This document shows, one piece after another, positions 9,065-17,792 of a stretch of DNA of 35,527 nt; the first letter of the stretch is position 1, and each line of letters opens with the position of its first letter. This DNA is from an uncultured Acetatifactor sp. (GTDB lineage: Bacteria > Bacillota > Clostridia > Lachnospirales > Lachnospiraceae). The notes below the pieces were generated by a model. It had not been told where the DNA came from, ran no database searches, and saw nothing but the letters and a program-made list of their open reading frames with translations. A program made the position numbers and the translations under genes. The stretch is taken from the NCBI GenBank assembly GCA_948896875.1, contig CAQUWW010000021.1, forward strand, positions 1 through 35,527, in the 5' to 3' direction.

Positions 9065-10093
9065 TTACATTTTATTTAACAATGCATATGTTCTTCCGGC
9101 GATATCAGACAATTTTTCCTGATATTGTACCGCCCCCAGTTCATAAGCAACTTTGGGCATTCCATAAACCACACATGTGGATTCATCCTGTCCGATGGTT
9201 CTGGCACCGGCCCGCCTCATCGCCAGCAGCCCTTTTGCGCCGTCGCCGCCCATTCCTGTCAGGATAATTCCCACGGCATCCGCTCCTGCCGTCCTTGCGA
9301 CAGAATCAAACAATACATCCACCGAAGGGCAATGGCCGTTCACCCGGGGACCGGGTTTGACCTCCACCTGATAATTATTCCCCACCTTGACCAGCTGCAT
9401 ATGCCTGTCGCCTCCGGGCGCAATCAACATATGCCCGGGCAGCACCCGGTCTCCTGTCTCCGCTTCTTTCACGCAGAGCTTACTTTCATCATTCAGCCTC
9501 TTCGCATACATCTGTGTAAACCCGGGCGGCATGTGCTGCACACAGACTATCCCCGGTATATCCGCACCGAACTGCCGTACCACCGCAGAGGTAGCCTCCG
9601 TACCGCCGGTGGATGCTCCGATGGCCACTATCAGGTTCCCCTGCGACTCCAGCCGGTGCTGCACCTGATTCATCATGACCGTCTTTTTGACATTGCCTAT
9701 TCTGGCACTGGAGGCAATTTTGATCTTCACCAGGAGCTCATTCTTGATGAAATCCTCCAGCTGCTTCCTGCTGGACACCGCAGGCTTCGCCACAAAATCT
9801 ACCGCTCCGGCATTCATTGCGTCAAACACCTTGTCGCTCAAAGAGCTGATCACTACCACCGGAAGAGGATATTGGGGAATCAGCTTCCGCAAAAATTCGA
9901 TCCCGTTCATCCTGGGAAGTTCCACATCCAAGGTCATTACATCCGGCTTTAACGCCAGAATCGCGTCCCTTGCCTCAAAAGGATCCTTCGCAGTTCCTAC
10001 CACCTTTATTGCGGGATCCCTGCTCAGATTCTGAACCAACAGCTCTCTGAACACGATAGAATCTTCTACGATTAAAACCTTAATCGGTAACAT
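9065..10093 (-). CDS. cheB: chemotaxis protein-glutamate methylesterase CheB
   Basis: A 342-residue CheB that removes receptor methyl groups when phosphorylated. The N-terminal receiver has Asp10-equivalent acidic residues and phosphoacceptor Asp56 in TLDVELPRMNG. The C-terminal esterase has the Ser motif AIGASTGGTEA, the His motif VQHMPPGFT and the Asp motif LTGMGGDGAKG. Length and motif order are normal. It lies between cheR and the receiver gene, giving a complete adaptation pair. Confidence 0.96.
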   Translation of the reverse strand: MLPIKVLIVEDSIVFRELLVQNLSRDPAIKVVGTAKDPFEARDAILALKPDVMTLDVELPRMNGIEFLRKLIPQYPLPVVVISSLSDKVFDAMNAGAVDFVAKPAVSSRKQLEDFIKNELLVKIKIASSARIGNVKKTVMMNQVQHRLESQGNLIVAIGASTGGTEATSAVVRQFGADIPGIVCVQHMPPGFTQMYAKRLNDESKLCVKEAETGDRVLPGHMLIAPGGDRHMQLVKVGNNYQVEVKPGPRVNGHCPSVDVLFDSVARTAGADAVGIILTGMGGDGAKGLLAMRRAGARTIGQDESTCVVYGMPKVAYELGAVQYQEKLSDIAGRTYALLNKM

Positions 10094-10110
10094 ATTTTAC
10101 CGTTCCTTCC

Positions 10111-10917
10111 TTATTTTCTGAATATTGACGGCTGAATGATCTGAAACGGCGTACTGTTCCTGTCAATCGTTTCCGTCGTTCCGATAAACAGATACCCTCC
10201 GGGCTCCAGCGTATCATATACCTTCTGAACCAGCTCCCGTTTTGTCTTCTCATCAAAATATATCATAACATTGCGCAAAAATATAGTATGCATTTTCTTT
10301 TTAAACGGAAACGGATCCATCAGATTGAACTGCCGGAAGATAACTTCCTGTTTCAGCTCCGGTACCACCTGGTACTGCATACCTCCACCCATGGATTTGA
10401 AAAAGCGCTTTTTCCACTGTGGCGGAATATTCTTCAGCTGCTCCGCACTGTAAACTCCTGCCATTGCCTTCTGCAGTTCCTTTGTGGAAATATCTGTGGC
10501 CAGTACCTTTGTGTCCCAGTTCCCATGATCCATTCCAAAAAAATCCGCCAGCACCATGGCTATCATATAAGGCTCTTCGCCCGAAGATGCCGCACCACAC
10601 CAGATCCTTAAATCCTTCCGCGCCGCTTCCTTCTGCTTCAGCCAGGGAAGCACCTGACTCTTAAAGAAATCAAAATGTTCAAACTCCCGCATGAAATAGG
10701 TATGATTGGTAGTCAGAAAATTGACAAGCATCTTCTCCTGATTTCCCGACTTGTCATTCTCCACCGCATTCATAAATTCGTTGAAATTCTGCCATCCGCC
10801 TCTTTTTATGTAATTCTCCAGGCGCCCGTTCACAATCACCTTTTTCTGATACAGGTCTATCCCATAGCGCTGTTTCATATAAGAGGCTATTCTTATAAAT
10901 TCATCATCTTTAATCAT
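10111..10917 (-). CDS. cheR: chemotaxis methyltransferase CheR
   Basis: A 268-residue S-adenosylmethionine-dependent glutamate methyltransferase that acts on the chemoreceptor. The N-terminal helical domain includes GIDLYQKKVIVNGRLENYI. The SAM-binding motif is WCGAASSGEEPY, and the later FLRNVMIYFDEKTK motif is characteristic of CheR. No TPR extension is present. An AGGAGG site lies about ten bases before the ATG. It follows the receiver-HD gene by 47 bases and precedes cheB by 17. Confidence 0.96.
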   Translation of the reverse strand: MIKDDEFIRIASYMKQRYGIDLYQKKVIVNGRLENYIKRGGWQNFNEFMNAVENDKSGNQEKMLVNFLTTNHTYFMREFEHFDFFKSQVLPWLKQKEAARKDLRIWCGAASSGEEPYMIAMVLADFFGMDHGNWDTKVLATDISTKELQKAMAGVYSAEQLKNIPPQWKKRFFKSMGGGMQYQVVPELKQEVIFRQFNLMDPFPFKKKMHTIFLRNVMIYFDEKTKRELVQKVYDTLEPGGYLFIGTTETIDRNSTPFQIIQPSIFRK

Positions 10918-10964
10918 AAATTAATATCCTCCTATTTTAGTTCCATAACATCCAAGCCACAGCT

Positions 10965-12023
10965 CTACCGCAGCTGACGCGATATTTTACGGCAAATCTG
11001 AAAAATAGCAGGGTTGAACTTCACCTCGGTTTCTTCGCTCATAATCTTCAGAGCTTCTTCTCTGCTGTAGTTCTTCTTATCTGTCAGCGCACAGTATACT
11101 TCCACGATAGAGACAATCTGCGCCGCCAGAGGAATCTCCTCCTTCTTCAATCCTTCCGGATATCCGCTGCCATCCCAGTTCTCATGATGATAATGAGCGA
11201 TATCCGCTGCCGTGCCGATAAAATCATTGTAATCATTTCCCACATATAAATCACCCAGAAGCTTCGCGCCAATCAGCGTATGCTTCTGTACAACCGCCAT
11301 TTCCTCATCGGTGAATTTCCCCTTTTTCCGAAGAAGCTCCAGCGGAATCCCAATATTTCCAATATCACACAAAGGTGCAGCCAGCTCTATCATATCGATA
11401 TAGGCATCGGAAATTTTATCTTCAAACATGGGTGAAAGCTGCATTGCCTGGGCCAGTATCCTGCAGTCTGTACGTAACCTCTCGATATGTTCCTTTTTAT
11501 AGCAGGAATTCCCGGCAGCGATTCCGGCAAGGGCATACAGTACGTTTTTCTTCTCCTGTTCGATCTGCTTCAGCTGTTCTGTCACAGATACCTGAAGCCG
11601 TCTGTTCATCTCTTTCAGTTCAGTGTTCGCTTCATGCAGAGAAAGATGTACTCCCACCCGCGCCTGCACTACCTCCGGGATAAACGGCTTCGTAATATAA
11701 TCTGCCCCGCCCAGTGCAAAACCCTTTATGATATCTTTCGGATTATCATAAGCCGAAATGAAGATAACCGGAATATTTTTTGTCTCTTTGTCTATCTTTA
11801 CAATTCTGCAGAGCTCGTAGCCATCCATGCCCGGCATGGAGATATCCGTCAAAATCAGCTGTGGATGAGATTCTCTTATCTTCTTTAAGGCTTCCTCCCC
11901 GCTTTCTGCCAGAACAGGACAGGCGCCCATATTACGGATTATTTCTTCCAGAATATATCGGTTGGTCTCCAAATCATCCACGATGAGAATCTGTGCCGAG
12001 CCACCTCTTTCTTCATCATTCAT
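10965..12023 (-). CDS. receiver plus degenerate HD-GYP domain protein
   Basis: A 352-residue protein with an intact N-terminal receiver (Asp60 in TDISMPGMDG, KP at the end), a short coiled coil and an HD-GYP-type domain. The metal-binding HD pair is altered: where active enzymes read HDIGK, this protein reads CDIGN (Cys219-Asp220). The later Asp of the A-D-V-Y motif is Glu (VEVYCAL). The HHENWDGSGYP stretch is retained. I infer that it no longer hydrolyses c-di-GMP and may act as a sensor or scaffold. The start at 12023 is chosen because GGAGG lies seven bases upstream; an in-frame ATG two codons earlier is too close to it. It is 33 bases after the histidine kinase gene. Confidence 0.9.
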   Translation of the reverse strand: MNDEERGGSAQILIVDDLETNRYILEEIIRNMGACPVLAESGEEALKKIRESHPQLILTDISMPGMDGYELCRIVKIDKETKNIPVIFISAYDNPKDIIKGFALGGADYITKPFIPEVVQARVGVHLSLHEANTELKEMNRRLQVSVTEQLKQIEQEKKNVLYALAGIAAGNSCYKKEHIERLRTDCRILAQAMQLSPMFEDKISDAYIDMIELAAPLCDIGNIGIPLELLRKKGKFTDEEMAVVQKHTLIGAKLLGDLYVGNDYNDFIGTAADIAHYHHENWDGSGYPEGLKKEEIPLAAQIVSIVEVYCALTDKKNYSREEALKIMSEETEVKFNPAIFQICRKISRQLR

Positions 12024-12056
12024 CCACATACCTCCCGCCCTTAGGATGCCCGCCCC

Positions 12057-13496
12057 TTAGCCGGAATCCAGGCTGTCATGGTATAGCCGCCCATATTCGG
12101 CAATTACTTTATCATAATCTTCCTTCTGGATAGCCATCTTCAACTTCAAAACCATACGCTTTATCTCAGGCGGTGCTTCTTCCGTCAGCTGCCTGACTGT
12201 CTCCATGAACATCTCCGCCTTTTCCCAGTTCTCCATTTCCACACAGAGAATCAGTTTGGACAAAATTTTTCTCATTGCTTCCTGATTCCCGGCCGTACCG
12301 TATGCTTTCGTCTCCTCCTGCTTTACTGTGCCGGTATCTGCCGGCAGTGCCATCCGCCGATAGACCGCTTCTATGTCATCCGGTGCCTGACAGCTCTGCT
12401 CTTCCCTGCCGGCGCCCACCCATATGGAAAAGGAAAATACGCTTCCCCGGCCTTTCCGGCTTTCCACCTCAATGGTGCCTCCCATCAGTTCCACCAGCTG
12501 TTTACATATATTCAGCCCCAGACCTGTACCGCCGTACTTTCGGGAAATGGACGCATCTACCTGCGAAAAACTTTGAAACAATTTGTCTCTGTCCTCTTCG
12601 GCGATTCCGATACCGGTATCGGATATGATAAAAAACAATTCCGCCTTATCCTTCACCTGCGCTGTCTTCAGTACCTGAACCGTAATCTTGCCCACGGAAG
12701 TAAACTTCAGAGCGTTTGACAGAAGGTTGTTGAGGATCTGCACAACACGCAGTTCATCCCCCAGAACATATTCCGGCACCTGGGGCGAGACTGTCATAAA
12801 AAAATCCAGCCCCTTCTCAGTCATCTTTCCAATATGCTGAGCCTTCACATAATCCAGCATATTCCTGACACAAAATTCCCTTATTTCCAAAGTAAATTTT
12901 CCGGCATCAAGCTTCGAAAAATCAAGGATATTGTTGATAATTTTATTCATGTCCCCGCAGCAGCGTTCTATCAGCTGCAATGCTTTCAGCGTATGCGGGT
13001 CCTTAACATCACTCAGCAGTTCCCTCACATTGCCGAGAATGCCGTTCACCGGAGTCCTCAGCTCATGGGTCACATTCGCGACAAATTCCGACTTGGCCTT
13101 CGCCGCCTGCTGCGCCTCTTCCCGAACATATCCTATCTCCCTGCCCAGATGCTCTCTCTCAAGGATATCATTAGCCATACAAATATAGTCTCCGGTACAG
13201 GCTCTCACTATTTTGGCCTCCACCGGAAAACAGGTAAGATTCTTCCGGTACATCACAAGATTCCCCGGTTCCTCCTCCAATGGTTCCTCTGCCTCAAATC
13301 CATCTTCCGTCACTTTAAAGGTATTCGGAAAGATATCACTGATATGTCTGCCGGTTAAGCCATCCTCCGGTTCCATCTTCTCATATCCCAGCTTCTTTCT
13401 CGCGGCGGCATTTGCATATGAAATGATTCCCGTCGCATGGAACACCAGAATCATTTCCAGAGCTTCTTCTACCGGAAATGCAAACGCTTCCCCCAT
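12057..13496 (-). CDS. soluble PAS-domain histidine kinase
   Basis: A 479-residue cytoplasmic sensor kinase with no membrane segment. An N-terminal PAS domain (about residues 10-110) is followed by a HisKA dimerisation domain with the H-box FVANVTHELRTPVNG (His about residue 144). The ATPase domain has an N-box (LNNLLSNALKFT), a G1 motif (ISDTGIGI) and a G2 motif (YGGTGLGLNIC). The last ~90 residues form a helical tail reminiscent of Hpt-like tails of hybrid kinases, but no HxxKG motif is visible. It has no receiver of its own, so its likely targets are the neighbouring receiver-HD proteins. GGAGGAG precedes the ATG. It is the first gene after a terminator and probably heads the che operon. 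Confidence 0.93.
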   Translation of the reverse strand: MGEAFAFPVEEALEMILVFHATGIISYANAAARKKLGYEKMEPEDGLTGRHISDIFPNTFKVTEDGFEAEEPLEEEPGNLVMYRKNLTCFPVEAKIVRACTGDYICMANDILEREHLGREIGYVREEAQQAAKAKSEFVANVTHELRTPVNGILGNVRELLSDVKDPHTLKALQLIERCCGDMNKIINNILDFSKLDAGKFTLEIREFCVRNMLDYVKAQHIGKMTEKGLDFFMTVSPQVPEYVLGDELRVVQILNNLLSNALKFTSVGKITVQVLKTAQVKDKAELFFIISDTGIGIAEEDRDKLFQSFSQVDASISRKYGGTGLGLNICKQLVELMGGTIEVESRKGRGSVFSFSIWVGAGREEQSCQAPDDIEAVYRRMALPADTGTVKQEETKAYGTAGNQEAMRKILSKLILCVEMENWEKAEMFMETVRQLTEEAPPEIKRMVLKLKMAIQKEDYDKVIAEYGRLYHDSLDSG

Positions 13497-13533
13497 ACTT
13501 TCTCCTCCGCGGATAACATAATCACATTAAATG

Positions 13534-13570
13534 AAAAAAGGCAGCAAACCTTTTTTACTTCTTTGCTGCC
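13534..13570 (-). terminator. rho-independent terminator after the intact receiver-HD-GYP gene
   Basis: GGCAGCAAA and TTTGCTGCC form a perfect 9-bp stem (13540-13548 with 13562-13570) around a 13-base loop, followed on the minus strand by six T residues. It starts nine bases after the stop codon at 13579. It separates that gene from the kinase-che operon, for which I find no clear promoter in the remaining ~40 bases. Confidence 0.85.
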
Positions 13571-13578
13571 TGCTCCTA

Positions 13579-14670
13579 TCATGAGAACTCAAACCTCTCA
13601 ATTACTTCCATAATATTAAAGAAGTCTTCTCTGGCAAGTTCGAAGCATTTCAATATATCCGGCGAAAACTGACCGCACTCACCATTCATGATCATCTCCA
13701 ATGCTTTTTGTTTGCTGAAGGGGTCCTTATATACCCTGGGACTTACCAACGCATCATACACATCTGCAATGGCCACAATCTGCGCGCTGATCGGAATATC
13801 ATCTCCTGCCAGGTGATCAGGATATCCTCTGCCATCCCAACGTTCATGATGATGACGGCAAATATCATAGCAATAACGATAGAATTCCGTAGACCGATTT
13901 CTATAGAACTTTTCCAGAATATCACATCCGATGGTGGTATGTGACTTCATCACTTCAAATTCCTCATTTGTCAGCCGCCCAGGCTTCAGAAGAATTGCAT
14001 CCGAAATACCAATCTTGCCGATATCATGCAGCACGGAGGCCCTGGATATGGCATCCACCTTTGCGCTGGTCAACTCATACCTGGGGAAATGTTCCATCAG
14101 ACATTTCGCCATAAGCCGCGTATAATACTTTATCCGCTTGGTATGGTCGCCCGTCTCGGCACTTCGGGATTCCACAACAGAGCTCAGCGCATCAATCATA
14201 AATTCGTTGGTTTCACGAATTTCCTTCTCCTGAGCCCTGATCTCTTTCTCCTGCTCCTTCAGACGCGCCTCCATATTGCGCTTGTTCTGATACAGCTCAA
14301 TGATATTCTTGCTTCTTCGCTTGACGATGTGGGGATAAAAAGGTTTATGTATCACATCCGCGACACCGAAGGCATATGCTTTCCCCTCGCTGTCCTTGAT
14401 GGTCTCGCCCGTAATCAGAATGACTGGGATCTCCTTCAGCAGATCCCGATTCTGCATATACTCCAACACCTTAAATCCATCCATAATAGGCATTACCACA
14501 TCCAATAAGATGAGGGCTATATTGCGATTCTTCTCAATCTGCTCCACAGCATCCCGGCCATTATCCGCCTCCAGCAGCTCATACTCATCCCGGCTGTCGG
14601 CATACATTTCCATGAGAATCACGCGGTTTATTTCTTCATCATCAACTATTAGTATCTGCTGTTTATCCAT
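13579..14670 (-). CDS. response regulator with intact HD-GYP domain (c-di-GMP phosphodiesterase candidate)
   Basis: A 363-residue protein with a receiver (Asp10/Asp11, phosphoacceptor Asp57 in LLDVVMPIMDG, KPF), a coiled-coil linker rich in E and K (about 125-155) and a complete HD-GYP domain. The domain shows GDHTKRI, HDIGKIGI (about residue 214), HHERWDGRGYP and IADVYDAL, the residues expected of an active c-di-GMP hydrolase. The ATG at 14670 is preferred over the in-frame GTG at 14691 because a GGTGG lies four bases before it and the predicted transcription start is near 14702. It has its own strong promoter and terminator and is divergent from the GGDEF gene. Confidence 0.92.
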   Translation of the reverse strand: MDKQQILIVDDEEINRVILMEMYADSRDEYELLEADNGRDAVEQIEKNRNIALILLDVVMPIMDGFKVLEYMQNRDLLKEIPVILITGETIKDSEGKAYAFGVADVIHKPFYPHIVKRRSKNIIELYQNKRNMEARLKEQEKEIRAQEKEIRETNEFMIDALSSVVESRSAETGDHTKRIKYYTRLMAKCLMEHFPRYELTSAKVDAISRASVLHDIGKIGISDAILLKPGRLTNEEFEVMKSHTTIGCDILEKFYRNRSTEFYRYCYDICRHHHERWDGRGYPDHLAGDDIPISAQIVAIADVYDALVSPRVYKDPFSKQKALEMIMNGECGQFSPDILKCFELAREDFFNIMEVIERFEFS

Positions 14671-14708
14671 TTTGCCACCACAACGCTTCACGAATTAATC
14701 CATTCATT

Positions 14709-14737
14709 ATGATACCACCTTCCATTGAAAATGTCAA
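14709..14737 (-). promoter_or_regulatory. sigma-A-type promoter of the receiver-HD-GYP gene
   Basis: On the minus strand a perfect TTGACA (14732-14737) is followed after 17 bases by TATCAT (14709-14714). The start of transcription would be near 14702, giving a leader of about 30 bases to the ATG at 14670. Confidence 0.8.
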
Positions 14738-14849
14738 TTCACTTCAATCAGAAATTAGTTCCTATTTATGCCAGACCAAAGCCGTTTTTACAGGAAATCC
14801 TTCTCGTTATGACGTCTGCTGTAACAACGGAGTTCATTGGCAGAAAAGA

Positions 14850-14878
14850 TTGATTTTTAACCTGTGAAGCAGTATAAT
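14850..14878 (+). promoter_or_regulatory. sigma-A-type promoter of the PocR-GGDEF-HD gene
   Basis: TTGATT (14850-14855), a 17-base spacer and a perfect TATAAT (14873-14878) lie about 50 bases before the plus-strand ATG at 14928. It is divergent from the minus-strand promoter at 14709-14737, with about 110 bases between the two -35 elements. That gap is wide enough for a shared regulator. Confidence 0.75.
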
Positions 14879-14927
14879 AAAATTATTGAATATATGTTGT
14901 TCGAAATGGAAAAAGAGGTAACTGTCT

Positions 14928-16529
14928 ATGGCAACTTTTAGCTTTTCCGACCTATACAATATTGACTCTTTGCAGGGGCTGGTAACATCTCTGACCGCTG
15001 CTCTGGGAATTGGAATCGGGATTCGCGATCAGGAAGGAAAATATCTGCTCAGAAACGGCAGTAATGCCGGCATATGCCATGATCTGCTGGAGAAGTCCCC
15101 TGTGGCAGATCTTCCGGACGATCCGGCTTCCGCCCCTGCCCGCAGGACATTTTCGCCCTGTATCCGCTTTTGCCCGGCCTTTGGGCTGACGGATGCACTG
15201 ATTCCGATCGGTGTGGACAATGTTCTCATTGCGGTTATGCAGGTCGGCTGGGTTCGATTGTCGGAGGATAATATCAGCGATGAAGAATACAGAACCATTG
15301 CCCGGGCCCTTCAGGTGGACGAAGATCTGTACCTGGAAGAGGCACATACATTTCCTCTCATCTCACGGGAACATTTTGACAATATCGTAAATGCCCTTTC
15401 TCTTATAATGGAGCAATTATCTCTTCTGGGACATAAAAACCTATATCTGAAATCTGTGATCAGTTCCCTGGAAAGTCAGGAATTTCTGCATCAGCAGGAG
15501 AAAAATATATTGGCCGATCTGGCAGAAAAGGATTCCATGACCGGTCTTTACAATCGCCGCAAGTTCGAAGAGGCAGTTACCTTATATTCCAGGTTGAAGA
15601 CACGAAAGATCTGTATGATTTCGGGAGATGCTAATTTCCTGAAGCTGACCAATGATATCTTCGGCCATGAATCCGGAGATCTGCTGCTACAGGCCATTGC
15701 AAAGATTATGAATGATCTGGCCAAAAGCGACTGGCTTGTGGCCAGATGCGGCGGAGATGAATTCCGCGTGATATTACCTGACACCACTTTGGAAACGGCT
15801 CTGGACTATTGCCGTCGTGTGGCCAGAGACTGCCGCCGTGACAAAAGCCTGACATTGCCGCTTTCCATCGCGTTAGGTGCCGCCGAATGGGACAGTGAAA
15901 AAGAGTCCCTCCAGGACTGCTTCTCCCGGGCCGACGCCAAAATGTACCAGAACAAGACAGCTTTAAAGCACGAGCTGCGCATTCCCAATTATATCATGGA
16001 ACGATTATACGACAGACAGATTCTGGTCAGGGAAGTAGTGGAAAATACTGCCCGGATTGCTCTGGAATTTGCCCTGTATCTGAACTTCTCCGAAGAGCAT
16101 GCCCAGGAAGTCAGCCTGGCCGCCCATTATCAGGATATCGGTATGGCAAAGCTGCCGGAGTCCTTTGTCATCCGAGGCCAGTCCCGGACAGAGGAAGAGA
16201 CTTCTCAGATCCATCTGCATGTGACCCACAGCTATACCATGGCAAGGCAGTTCGATGAACTTTACAAGCTTGCGGATATCATACATTGCTCCCATGAGAA
16301 CTGGAATGGCACCGGCTATCCCGTTGCCCTGAAGGAAGAGCATATTCCCATGGAATCTCGAATCATTCATCTCACCAGTGATTATGTGCGCCTGACCCAT
16401 CGCTCTGCAACCGCCAAATATTATACTAAAGAAGCCATGAAGCAGAAGCTGGTACAGGACAGCGGCTCTATTTATGACCCGAAGCTTGTTCCCGCATTCC
16501 TGGAATATCTGCGGACACAGGCAGAATAA
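14928..16529 (+). CDS. PocR-sensor / GGDEF / degenerate HD protein (diguanylate cyclase candidate)
   Basis: A 533-residue cytoplasmic protein and the only plus-strand gene. The N-terminus (about 8-165) resembles the PocR sensory domain, with DLYNIDSLQ, a Cys-containing segment (CIRFCPAFGL) and DALIPIGVDNVLIAVMQVGW. A GGDEF domain follows, with DSMTGLYNRR, a metal and substrate site DANFLKLTNDIFGHESGD, and the intact signature RCGGDEF (about residue 275). The inhibitory RxxD site is not visible. The C-terminal HD-GYP-like domain is degenerate: the HD motif reads YQDIGMAK (Gln402-Asp403) and HHE is replaced by CSHENW. It should make c-di-GMP but probably not hydrolyse it. AGAGG lies nine bases before the ATG. 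Its stop is nine bases from the convergent permease gene. Confidence 0.88.
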   Translation: MATFSFSDLYNIDSLQGLVTSLTAALGIGIGIRDQEGKYLLRNGSNAGICHDLLEKSPVADLPDDPASAPARRTFSPCIRFCPAFGLTDALIPIGVDNVLIAVMQVGWVRLSEDNISDEEYRTIARALQVDEDLYLEEAHTFPLISREHFDNIVNALSLIMEQLSLLGHKNLYLKSVISSLESQEFLHQQEKNILADLAEKDSMTGLYNRRKFEEAVTLYSRLKTRKICMISGDANFLKLTNDIFGHESGDLLLQAIAKIMNDLAKSDWLVARCGGDEFRVILPDTTLETALDYCRRVARDCRRDKSLTLPLSIALGAAEWDSEKESLQDCFSRADAKMYQNKTALKHELRIPNYIMERLYDRQILVREVVENTARIALEFALYLNFSEEHAQEVSLAAHYQDIGMAKLPESFVIRGQSRTEEETSQIHLHVTHSYTMARQFDELYKLADIIHCSHENWNGTGYPVALKEEHIPMESRIIHLTSDYVRLTHRSATAKYYTKEAMKQKLVQDSGSIYDPKLVPAFLEYLRTQAE

Positions 16530-16538
16530 ATCTCTTTT

Positions 16539-17792
16539 CTATTCGCTCTTTTTCAAGCTCTTCAATGCGGTAGTTATTTTAATGGGATTGCCGTAGCGAA
16601 GCGTACCCATACGGTAAATCTTCGCCCCCAGGATTCCTGCCGCCCCTGTGGATACTGCCAAAATCAGGAACGAAAGAATGATTTCCCAAGGTGCTACTGT
16701 TCCCATTGCTATACGGGCAAACATTGTGCTGTAGGAGCTGACGGGCAGGAAGGACAAAACCCTGATTATTTCTCCGTCTATGTTGGTCAGCTGTAGCAAT
16801 GAGAAAAAGTAGACAATCATAATCACCATCATCAGACCGGACACGCTTTTGCTGATGTCCTCGGTCTTGCTGACCAATGCCCCCATGGCTCCATAGAGGA
16901 AGGCATAGAACAGATAGCCGCCCAGCCCAAAAAATGCAAAGGCCAGAAGTACCTCCCCCGGAATATGCAGCAGCATATCCAGCATACCGCCCCATTGTTC
17001 TCTGTTCATCTGATAAGCGATCAATACTGCCCCCAGCACCACGCCCATCTGGAAGACTCCCGCTATGGCTCCGGCAATTACCTTGCCAAAAAGCAGACTA
17101 TTCGGTGAAGTACTTGTCACCAGCACTTCTATGGCTCGATTGCTCTTCTCATTGGTGACGGATACGGCAATCATCTGTCCATAATACACAATCAACATAA
17201 AGACCAGAATAACCAGAAAATAGCAGTACCAGTAGTTGCTCTCCGAATCCTTGTTCAGTACATTTTCTGTCACCGTCACCGGTATGTCATACATGGCCGC
17301 TATCTCTTCCAGGTCCCATCCGTTCTTCTCACAGGTATCCATCCGGTAAAAAGCCTTCATCGCCTGATCGAATCCGGCCGTATTGTGATCTGCCATAGTC
17401 TTGTTGAATACATAATATTCGTATGACCCGGGCCCTGTCACCACGAAACCGGCTTCCGCTTCCTGAGACTCCACGGCGGCTATCACCTCCGCCTCATCCG
17501 CTGCCTTCTGCCATTTCACTTCCGGGAATACGGCTTCCAGAACCTCTTCGCGCACAATAGCACTCTGATCCAGATACAGGAATAAATCTTTTTCTTCCTC
17601 TGCCTTTTCCTCGTCTCCCGAGGTCTCCTTTTCCATTACCGTCACACCGGTGAAGCCGGACATATCCACAAAGCGGGGCAGGAACAGCAGGATTGCACCC
17701 AACGCAGCCAGCAAAACGGTAAGAATCATAAACGTTTTATTCCCCAAATATTCCTTTAATTCAAATTTAAGAACTGTCGTAAACTTTTTCAT
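16539..17792 (-). CDS. ABC exporter permease, NatB-like
   Basis: A 417-residue ABC-2-type permease. One N-terminal membrane helix (about 20-43) is followed by a large extracellular domain (about 45-185) and then five or six helices, an arrangement typical of NatB/YhaP-like sodium or drug export permeases. An acidic stretch (GDEEKAEEEKD) lies early in the extracellular part. The ATG overlaps the stop of the ATPase gene by four bases, indicating translational coupling. The substrate cannot be read from sequence. Confidence 0.9.
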   Translation of the reverse strand: MKKFTTVLKFELKEYLGNKTFMILTVLLAALGAILLFLPRFVDMSGFTGVTVMEKETSGDEEKAEEEKDLFLYLDQSAIVREEVLEAVFPEVKWQKAADEAEVIAAVESQEAEAGFVVTGPGSYEYYVFNKTMADHNTAGFDQAMKAFYRMDTCEKNGWDLEEIAAMYDIPVTVTENVLNKDSESNYWYCYFLVILVFMLIVYYGQMIAVSVTNEKSNRAIEVLVTSTSPNSLLFGKVIAGAIAGVFQMGVVLGAVLIAYQMNREQWGGMLDMLLHIPGEVLLAFAFFGLGGYLFYAFLYGAMGALVSKTEDISKSVSGLMMVIMIVYFFSLLQLTNIDGEIIRVLSFLPVSSYSTMFARIAMGTVAPWEIILSFLILAVSTGAAGILGAKIYRMGTLRYGNPIKITTALKSLKKSE

